A DNA stretch of 64,000 bases from assembly GCF_947489755.1 (NCBI RefSeq), contig NZ_CANLFB010000021.1, positions 21,120-85,119 on the forward strand, read 5' to 3'. Positions within the stretch are counted from its first letter, which is position 1. Each line of letters begins with the position of its first letter. The translations under genes and the position numbers were made by a program. Under the pieces are notes generated by a model. That model was not told where the DNA came from, did no database searches, and saw only the letters and a list, made by a program, of their open reading frames with translations. This stretch comes from an uncultured Psychromonas sp. (GTDB lineage: Bacteria; Pseudomonadota; Gammaproteobacteria; Enterobacterales; Psychromonadaceae). Positions 57,392 to 64,000 of the stretch are shown piece after piece.

Positions 57392-58209
57392 ATTCTTGCT
57401 CCGCTATTTCGACTTATTTAAAGTATTTGTTAGTGCTAGTTAGTTAACTACCACTTAAAATTTATTGCGCTTTTTCTTACTTAACTGTTAGTTAAATCGT
57501 TACTTAACGAATGACTTAGCTAATCACTTAACTAATCAATTAACTCATCAATTAAAAGAAGGATTTAAGTTGTGAATGAGACTATGACTTAAAAATTGAG
57601 TATTAGTTTTGCTATAAACAGTATTTTTGCTAGTCGCCATAATTACATTTAATGCGCATTTCTAATGCAATTAGTTAATCAATTAACTGCTGCTTACTTT
57701 TATCTTGTTAATAAACGTGCAAATACGGTTATTAGTTAAGTTATGTCTATTAATGATTAACAAAATACACATGATCACTAACTTTATTAAGCATAAAAAT
57801 AAGCAAATATTATTGCCTAGTTTATAGGATCTTGCCCCTACAATACCACCCATAAATATCTTAAAAATTGATATGTGGCGTATAACTTGGTGACGGTGCC
57901 CCACACAGCAACAAGTGAGCGCGTTAAATTAGTTTTTAAAATAGTTTTCTGAAGATTATGACGGTAAAAGTGTGGACAAAAATAAGCGCTCAACAAGATC
58001 AAGACTGTTACTGTTGTCTGCATACTAAGTTAAAGAAATAGCGTTTACCTTATGACACGACAGCCATTCATCGTATTATCTGTTTTGCGTAATTTTTCAC
58101 GCAACTTTCCCATGATTTTTCGTGTGACTTTTCGTGCGATTATTCGCGCAATGAGGGCTTAAAGACTTTATACTGCCTTTGTTTATTTTTACTATATTTG
58201 GAGTTTTTT
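57392..58209. other. 818-base gap between ssb and rlmJ
   Basis: At 57430-57560 there are many TTAACTA/TTAGTTAA motifs, and 57668-57690 has AGTTAATCAATTAACT. At 58075-58150 a TTTTCGTGxGAxTTTTCGTG repeat precedes rlmJ. The 61-73 codon frames here lack SD and coding character. No uvrA is present, unlike in E. coli. Confidence 0.5.
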
Positions 58210-59052
58210 GTGCTGAGTTATCGTCATTCATACCATGCTGGGAATTTTGCAGATGTGTTAAAGCATACTGTATTAGCCTCTATCCTTGATTACTTGTTAC
58301 AAAAAGATAAAGCTTTTTGTTATTTGGATACTCATTCTGGCTGTGGTGCTTTTCAATTAGATTCAGCTCAATCACTTAAAACAGGTGAATTTAACAATGG
58401 GATTGGTGCGTTATGGGGGCTTAAAAACTTACCTGTGCCCGTTTCACGTTATTTAGATCAGGTTAAAGCGTTCAATGGTGAAGGTGCGTTATTGTCATAT
58501 CCTGGTTCTCCGATGATTTGTAATCAAATGCGTCGTGATGAAGATCGTATGTTTTTATTTGAATTACACCCGAATGAATTTACTAACATGCGTGGTAATT
58601 TTTCTGGTGATCGCCGCATTAAAATGGCGAATAGCGATGGCTTACAAGGTTTGATTGCGACTATGCCGCCTAAAGAACGTCGTGGTTTAGTGCTGGTTGA
58701 TCCGTCTTATGAAATTAAAACAGAGTATGACGAAGTGGTTGAGAAGTTAATTGCTGCGCACCGTCGTTTTGCGACAGGAACTTATGCGTTATGGTATCCC
58801 GTTGTTAAACGCACACTGATCAACAAAATGGAAAGAGCGTTAAAGTCGTCAGGCATTAAAAATATTCTGTTATTTGAATTGGGTATTGAAGCTGATAAAG
58901 AAGAGCGCGGTATGACGTCAAGCGGTATGATTGTGATTAACCCGCCATGGACGTTACAAAAAGAGATGCAACATAGTTTGCCATTTTTAGCTGAAGCGTT
59001 AGGTATTGACGGTGAAGGTTTCTATCGTATTGAAACGTTAGTCGCTGAATAA
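58210..59052 (+). CDS. rlmJ: 23S rRNA (adenine-2030-N6)-methyltransferase
   Basis: Methylates A2030 of 23S rRNA. The 280-residue product begins LSYRHSYHAGNFADVLKHTV and contains YLDTHSGCGAFQL (SAM site), GALLSYPGSP, FELHPNE and GMTSSGMIVINPPW. Start GTG at 58210 with GGAG upstream. The catalytic motif reads DPSYE here; E. coli has DPPYE. Confidence 0.94.
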   Translation: MLSYRHSYHAGNFADVLKHTVLASILDYLLQKDKAFCYLDTHSGCGAFQLDSAQSLKTGEFNNGIGALWGLKNLPVPVSRYLDQVKAFNGEGALLSYPGSPMICNQMRRDEDRMFLFELHPNEFTNMRGNFSGDRRIKMANSDGLQGLIATMPPKERRGLVLVDPSYEIKTEYDEVVEKLIAAHRRFATGTYALWYPVVKRTLINKMERALKSSGIKNILLFELGIEADKEERGMTSSGMIVINPPWTLQKEMQHSLPFLAEALGIDGEGFYRIETLVAE

Positions 59053-59457
59053 ACGTTTTTAAGTTTTGGCTAGTGGTCAGTGGTATCGCTAGTCAATTAA
59101 CTTTTTTCTTCAACAGTAATCCCTCAATCATTCATCTCTTGGTTAACCCATTTCCCATATTTTATGTCTACATCTTATGTCAGTAAAATACGATCTTTGA
59201 ATCAATATAAACTCAACAAACTATTCGTCTTGAATCACCTTTGATTCGTTACGTAAGAGGTTTAACCGTAAATTGCCGATTCGCTTATTCAGATAGGTTA
59301 TATTGAGTAATAAATAATTGCTATGACGGCATTTATCGCTACTTTCACCAGCACCGTCTGCATGATATATTAGCCTCCATTTATTTTTTATCTATTTAGC
59401 GCTTAAAGACTCATTTTTTAAGAATACCTAAATTGACACTTTTACATGGAATAAGTC
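59053..59457. other. Gap between rlmJ and alaS
   Basis: AT-rich, holds the alaS promoter. TTGACA at 59443-59448 is only 10 bases from the alaS start and is not a plausible -35. Nothing else was recognised. Confidence 0.5.
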
Positions 59458-62085
59458 ATGACTAAATCGACCGCTGATATTCGCCAAGGATTTATGGATT
59501 TCTTTGGTAAGAAAGGGCATCAGACTGTGAGCAGTAGTTCACTAGTCCCTGAGAATGACCCTACTTTGTTATTTACTAATGCAGGTATGAACCAATTTAA
59601 AGATACCTTTTTAGGCACTGAAAAAAGAGCTTATACACGTGCAACGTCAAGCCAACGTTGTGTGCGTGCTGGTGGTAAACACAACGATCTAGATAACGTT
59701 GGTTACACGGCTCGTCATCATACTTTCTTTGAAATGTTAGGTAACTTTAGTTTTGGTGATTACTTCAAAGAAGAAGCGATTTGTTTTGCGTGGGAATACT
59801 TAACTGACGTTCTGCAAATACCAAAAGAAAAACTGCTTGTGACTATTTACGAAAGTGATGACGAAGCATTCTCATTATGGGCTGATAAAATCGGCGTACC
59901 AGAAGATAAAATTATCCGTATTGGCGATAAATCAGCTGATAAAAAATACGAGTCTGATAATTTCTGGTCAATGGGTGATACGGGTCCTTGTGGTCCTTGT
60001 TCTGAAATTTTCTACGATCACGGTGAGCACATTTGGGGTGGTCCTCCTGGCACACCTGAAGAAGATGGCGATCGTTTCATTGAAATTTGGAACATCGTTT
60101 TCATGCAGTTTAACCGTAGTGCTGATGGCACAATGGAAAATCTACCTAACCCATCTATCGATACGGGTATGGGCTTAGAGCGTATTTCTGCGATTATTCA
60201 AAACGGTCACTCAAACTACGATATCGACCTATTCCAAGGCTTGATTCAAAAAGTAGCTGACGTAACAGGCGCACAAGATTTACAAGATAAATCATTACGC
60301 GTCGTAGCCGACCATATTCGTTCATGTGGTTTCTTGATCTGTGATGGAGTTATGCCGTCAAACGAAGGACGTGGTTATGTGCTACGTCGTATTATTCGTC
60401 GTGCAGTCCGTCACGGTCATAAACTAGGTGCAAAAGACGTATTCTTTTACCGTGTTTATGAAGAGCTCGTTAAACAAATGGGCGATGCTTACCCAGAACT
60501 AGGTCAACAACGTGAATTCGTTGAAAAGATCTTACGTTTAGAAGAAGAGCAGTTTGGTAAAACGCTAGAGCGTGGCTTACAAATTTTAGATAACGAACTA
60601 GATGCATTAAAAGGCAATGTTATTCCTGGTGACGTTGTATTTAAACTTTACGATACTTACGGTTTCCCTGCTGATTTAACAGCAGATATTGCGCGTGAAC
60701 GTGAATTAACCATCGATGAAGATGGTTTTGATTCGGCAATGTCAGAGCAACGTAAACGTGCTCAAGCAGCGAATAACTTCGGTAAAGATTATAACGATGT
60801 CTTAAAAATTGAAGGTAAAACTGAGTTTATTGGTTATCAAGCATTGGTAGGATCTTCTACGGTGACGACGTTAATCAAAGAAGGGCAGTTTGTTGATAGT
60901 TTAGTAGAAGGCGATAACGCACAAATCGTGCTAGCTAAAACACCATTTTACGCAGAGTCAGGCGGCCAAGTCGGTGACGCTGGTGTGCTTAAGTTTAGTA
61001 ACGGTATTTTTGTTGTTACTGATACTAAAAAATCAGGTGATGCTTTCTTACATATTGGTTATGTGAGTATGGGATCTATCAAAGCAAATGAGTCTGTTGA
61101 AGCTGAAGTCGATGCTGAACGTCGTAAATCAATTGCATTACATCATTCTGCAACGCATTTATTACACGAAGCATTACGCCAAGTGTTAGGTGAGCATGTG
61201 ACTCAAAAAGGGTCGTTATGTGATGATGAGAAACTACGTTTTGATTTTTCTCACTTTGAAGCGGTATCTACTGAAGCACTTAATAAAGTGACTTATATGG
61301 TGAATCAAGCCATTCGTAACAACTATGAAGTTGTTACTAAGCTGATGGACATTGAAGAAGCGAAGAACCAAGGTGCAATGGCATTATTTGGTGAGAAATA
61401 CGGCGATATGGTACGTGTTGTACAAATGGGTGACTTCTCTACTGAACTATGTGGTGGTACTCACGTACAACGTACTGGTGATATGGGGTTATTCATTATC
61501 ACTTCTGAAGCTGGTACGGCTGCTGGTGTACGTCGTATTGAAGCGGCTGCGGGTGATGCGGCTGGTAATATATTGCAAAACTTACGTGAGCAATTCAATA
61601 AAGCCTGTGATCTTGTTAAAGGGGATTCATTCACGTTAGGTGAGAAAATCCTTCAAACACTAGAGCGTAATAAAGCGCTTGAGAAAGAGTTGGCGCAACT
61701 TAAAGCCAAAGCGGCAAGTGAAGCGGGTTCAAACTTGACTGAGCAAGCTGTCGATATCAACGGCGTTAAAGTCGTTGTTGCTTACATGGAAGGCATTGAC
61801 CCTAAAACGTTACGTAATAGCGTCGATGAAATGAAGAACAAGCTACAATCAGGCATCGTGGTATTGGCAACAACGGTTGGCGATGACAAGGTTAGTTTGA
61901 TTGCAGGTGTAACAAAAGACTTAACTAAAAAAGTCAAAGCAGGTGATTTAGTGAATGTTGTTGCTATCCCTGTTGGCGGAAAAGGTGGCGGTCGTCCAGA
62001 TATGGCGATGGCTGGCGGAAACAATCCTGCTGCATTAAAAGATGCGCTTGCATTGGTAACTCCTTGGTTAACTGAACGTTTATAA
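59458..62085 (+). CDS. alaS: Alanyl-tRNA synthetase
   Basis: Charges and edits tRNA-Ala. The 875-residue product has the class II core ([29 protein letters not shown]), the tRNA-recognition helices, the editing domain with zinc ligands in HHSATHLLH and [11 protein letters not shown], and the C-terminal DHHA1 domain ([15 protein letters not shown]). Gene order alaS-lysC-csrA is common in related marine bacteria. Confidence 0.98.
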   Translation: MTKSTADIRQGFMDFFGKKGHQTVSSSSLVPENDPTLLFTNAGMNQFKDTFLGTEKRAYTRATSSQRCVRAGGKHNDLDNVGYTARHHTFFEMLGNFSFGDYFKEEAICFAWEYLTDVLQIPKEKLLVTIYESDDEAFSLWADKIGVPEDKIIRIGDKSADKKYESDNFWSMGDTGPCGPCSEIFYDHGEHIWGGPPGTPEEDGDRFIEIWNIVFMQFNRSADGTMENLPNPSIDTGMGLERISAIIQNGHSNYDIDLFQGLIQKVADVTGAQDLQDKSLRVVADHIRSCGFLICDGVMPSNEGRGYVLRRIIRRAVRHGHKLGAKDVFFYRVYEELVKQMGDAYPELGQQREFVEKILRLEEEQFGKTLERGLQILDNELDALKGNVIPGDVVFKLYDTYGFPADLTADIARERELTIDEDGFDSAMSEQRKRAQAANNFGKDYNDVLKIEGKTEFIGYQALVGSSTVTTLIKEGQFVDSLVEGDNAQIVLAKTPFYAESGGQVGDAGVLKFSNGIFVVTDTKKSGDAFLHIGYVSMGSIKANESVEAEVDAERRKSIALHHSATHLLHEALRQVLGEHVTQKGSLCDDEKLRFDFSHFEAVSTEALNKVTYMVNQAIRNNYEVVTKLMDIEEAKNQGAMALFGEKYGDMVRVVQMGDFSTELCGGTHVQRTGDMGLFIITSEAGTAAGVRRIEAAAGDAAGNILQNLREQFNKACDLVKGDSFTLGEKILQTLERNKALEKELAQLKAKAASEAGSNLTEQAVDINGVKVVVAYMEGIDPKTLRNSVDEMKNKLQSGIVVLATTVGDDKVSLIAGVTKDLTKKVKAGDLVNVVAIPVGGKGGGRPDMAMAGGNNPAALKDALALVTPWLTERL

Positions 62086-62127
62086 AAATTAGGGGTCTAT
62101 ACCTTGGTTGTGTAGAAAGGAAAAGAA

Positions 62128-63360
62128 ATGGCATTACTAGTTCAAAAATATGGTGGTACTTCCGTTGGAAATGTGGAACGTATCAAAGCCGTCGCAGAGA
62201 AAGTTAAAGCGACGAAAGAAGCAGGTCATGATGTCGTGGTTGTTTTATCGGCTATGTCTGGTGAGACCAATCGTTTAATCGCGCTAGCGAAAGAGTTTAA
62301 CGATACACCCACTGCACGTGAGATGGATGTATTGTTGACCACTGGTGAGCAAACGACTATCGCTTTGCTGTCTATGGCGCTTCACAATATTGGTGTTGAT
62401 GCTGTTTCAATGACCGGCGATCAAATTCGTTTAAAAACCGACTCTAACCACGCTAAAGCACGTATTTTAAATGTAGAAACTGAGAACCTTCAGAAGCATA
62501 TAAAAGAAGGGCGCGTCGTGGTTGTTGCTGGTTTCCAAGGTCGTAGTGAAAGTAATAACATTACGACACTAGGACGTGGCGGCAGTGATACTTCTGCTGT
62601 TGCTATCGCAGCTGCATTAAAAGCTGACGAATGCCAAATCTATACGGATGTTGATGGTGTCTATACTACTGATCCTCGTGTTGAGCCTAATGCACGTCGC
62701 CTTGACAGTATTACGTTTGAAGAAATGCTTGAAATGGCGAGTTTAGGCGCGAAAGTGTTACAAATTCGCTCAGTAGAATTTGCAGGAAAATACAACGTGC
62801 CACTACGTGTACTTTCTAGTTTTAAAGATGGTGGTGGTACGTTAATTAGTTATGAGGAAAATAAAATGGAATCTCCTGTTATCTCTGGTATCGCATTTAA
62901 TCGTGATGAAGCGCGTTTAACTTTATCTGGTGTTCCTGATCAACCAACGGTTGCTGCTCAAATCCTTTCTCCTATTGGTGCCGCCAATATTGATGTTGAT
63001 ATGATCGTGCAAAATACACTGGGTGACGGTAAAACAGATTTTACTTTTACAGTACATCGTGACGACTATGATCAAGCAACAAAATTATTAAATGTTGTTT
63101 GTGAAAAGCTACAAGCGAATTCGGTACAAGGTAATAATGAGATTGCAAAAGTATCTATTGTCGGTGTCGGTATGTGGAATCATCCTGGTGTTGCGCAAAA
63201 AATGTTTGAAACATTGGGTGCGGAAGGGATTAACATGCATCAAATTGCTACTTCTGAAATCAAAATTTCAGTATTAGTAGATAGTAAGTATTTAGAATTA
63301 GCTGTACGTGCTTTACATAAAGCATTTGAGCTAGAAACAGAACCAACGCAAGAAAAATAG
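62128..63360 (+). CDS. lysC: Aspartate kinase
   Basis: First enzyme of the aspartate family (Lys, Thr, Met). The 410-residue product has the kinase N-terminus (VQKYGGTSVGNVERIKAVA), the substrate block TLGRGGSDTSAVA and two ACT domains (FNRDEARLTLSGVPDQP, VSIVGVGMWNHPGVA). The length fits the feedback-regulated alpha form; an internal start for a beta subunit is possible. It lies 42 bases after alaS. No lysine riboswitch was seen in that gap. Confidence 0.96.
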   Translation: MALLVQKYGGTSVGNVERIKAVAEKVKATKEAGHDVVVVLSAMSGETNRLIALAKEFNDTPTAREMDVLLTTGEQTTIALLSMALHNIGVDAVSMTGDQIRLKTDSNHAKARILNVETENLQKHIKEGRVVVVAGFQGRSESNNITTLGRGGSDTSAVAIAAALKADECQIYTDVDGVYTTDPRVEPNARRLDSITFEEMLEMASLGAKVLQIRSVEFAGKYNVPLRVLSSFKDGGGTLISYEENKMESPVISGIAFNRDEARLTLSGVPDQPTVAAQILSPIGAANIDVDMIVQNTLGDGKTDFTFTVHRDDYDQATKLLNVVCEKLQANSVQGNNEIAKVSIVGVGMWNHPGVAQKMFETLGAEGINMHQIATSEIKISVLVDSKYLELAVRALHKAFELETEPTQEK

Positions 63361-63373
63361 AATTGGTGCTATA

Positions 63374-63406
63374 TACACAGTAAATAAAAGATGTATTTAC
63401 TGTGTA
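63374..63406. other. Perfect 13-bp inverted repeat between lysC and csrA
   Basis: TACACAGTAAATA/TATTTACTGTGTA with a seven-base loop. No T run follows, so it may be an operator or RNA hairpin rather than a terminator. Confidence 0.5.
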
Positions 63407-63459
63407 ATGAGCCATACTCATCATCTCGATATAATTAGAATAATTTAGGAGCAGTATAT

Positions 63460-63639
63460 ATGTTAATTTTAACACGCCGTGTAGGCGAAACTCTTATGAT
63501 TGGTGACAACGTGACTGTTACTGTATTAGGCGTTAAAGGTAATCAAGTACGTGTAGGCGTTAATGCTCCAAAAGATGTGTCTGTGCATCGTGAAGAGATT
63601 TATATGCGTATTCAAGCAGAAAAGAATGCCGCTAGTTGA
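63460..63639 (+). CDS. csrA: Carbon storage regulator CsrA
   Basis: A 59-residue RNA-binding dimer that controls translation of many mRNAs. The sequence [16 protein letters not shown], then [15 protein letters not shown], is diagnostic. A strong SD (TAGGAG) precedes it. It has its own terminator and is followed by tRNA-Ser and tRNA-Arg, as in E. coli. Confidence 0.98.
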   Translation: MLILTRRVGETLMIGDNVTVTVLGVKGNQVRVGVNAPKDVSVHREEIYMRIQAEKNAAS

Positions 63640-63657
63640 TACTAGTCATTCTTAAAG

Positions 63658-63681
63658 AAAGAGCCTAAGGGCTCTTTTTTT
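63658..63681 (+). terminator. Terminator of csrA
   Basis: AAAGAGCC/GGCTCTTT stem with a four-base loop and a T run. Confidence 0.9.
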
Positions 63682-63812
63682 ATGTCTGAAATTTGTGCAA
63701 TGTAGATGAAATTTAAGCAGGTTGTTCGAATAGCGAGCAAACGGAAAGTTTTCTTTTAAAAAGTGTTTGACTTGTTTTCAGAAGACAGTAATATGTGCGC
63801 CAACAAGACGAC

Positions 63813-63905
63813 GGTGGGGTGGCCGAGTGGCCGAAGGCGCTCCCCTGCTAAGGGAGTAACGGGTTTATAGCCTGTTCGAGGGTTCGAATCCCTCCTCCAC
63901 CGCCA
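63813..63905 (+). tRNA. tRNA-Ser (anticodon GCT)
   Basis: A 93-base cloverleaf with a long variable arm, anticodon GCT between CCCCT and AAGGG, T arm GAGGG/CCCTC and encoded GCCA. Confidence 0.95.
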
Positions 63906-63923
63906 TTCTTGTAGATTCTTAAA

Positions 63924-64000
63924 GCGGGTGTAGCTCAGCTGGATAGAGTACCTGGCTACGAACCAGGCGGTCAGGGGTTCGAATCCCTTCACCCGCACCA
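63924..64000 (+). tRNA. tRNA-Arg (anticodon ACG)
   Basis: Acceptor GCGGGTG/CACCCGC, anticodon stem CCTGG/CCAGG around CTACGAA, and encoded ACCA ending at the last base of the window. More copies may follow outside. Confidence 0.95.

Noticed and set aside
57392..57560. LexA box for ssb
   Set aside because: CTGT motifs occur but without a matching ACAG at the right distance.
57683..58023. Two overlapping minus-strand frames upstream of ssb
   Set aside because: AT-driven, overlapping in different frames, no SD, no recognisable family.
62086..62127. Lysine riboswitch before lysC
   Set aside because: The gap to alaS is only 42 bases, far too short for the aptamer.
63756..63998. Minus-strand frame of 80 codons (contains RRDSNPR)
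   Set aside because: It lies antisense to tRNA-Ser and tRNA-Arg; such peptides are a well-known annotation artefact.

Overview
The window looks like chromosomal DNA of an AT-rich marine gammaproteobacterium of the Psychromonas/Moritella/Vibrio type. This rests on gene order (rpsF-priB-rpsR-rplI, rnr-rlmB, prfB-lysS, alaS-lysC-csrA-tRNA-Ser-tRNA-Arg, cysJIH), on MotX of a sodium-driven polar flagellum, on an OmpU-like porin and on AOX. The genus is an inference.

Layout. 0-2.5 kb: 3' end of tuf, decayed tandem copies of the tuf tail, a palindromic repeat cluster and motX. 2.6-15 kb: assimilatory sulfate reduction (cysJIH), a glutathione transferase, an operon of pspG, a PCu(A)C copper chaperone and a small outer-membrane barrel, then ilvIH, prfB (with its programmed frameshift) and lysS. 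15.5-24.8 kb: a secreted Cys-rich repeat protein followed by a His-rich cytosolic protein, a free-Met-sulfoxide reductase, an EF-hand protein, a Bae-like two-component system, the S6-PriB-S18-L9 operon and a coiled-coil/barrel protein. Four copies of one intergenic repeat lie between these genes. 25-31.9 kb: rlmB and rnr, a tRNA-Arg/His/Pro operon followed by about 1.2 kb of tandem units each ending in the tRNA-Pro 3' end, then a gene-poor stretch. 31.9-53 kb: porin, aldo-keto reductase, LysE exporter, mobB, tapT, an alternative oxidase beside a YeaR-like gene and ansA, a LysR-ato cluster for short-chain fatty acid use, a LysR-kbl-tdh threonine catabolism cluster, a Tat-exported PhoD, and a MarR/OhrR regulator facing an iron alcohol dehydrogenase. 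53.3-56.4 kb: an accessory island with a group II intron remnant, two attC-like sites, a MITE-like insertion and three cassette genes (AbiH-like, membrane-anchored unknown, PIN-like), with no integrase in view. 56.7-64 kb: ssb, rlmJ, alaS, lysC, csrA, tRNA-Ser and tRNA-Arg.

The least ordinary parts are the tRNA-Pro-tail array, the integrase-less cassette island with its intron and MITE scars, the Cys-rich/His-rich gene pair, the dispersed repeat families, and an alternative oxidase in which one iron-ligand histidine is a tyrosine.
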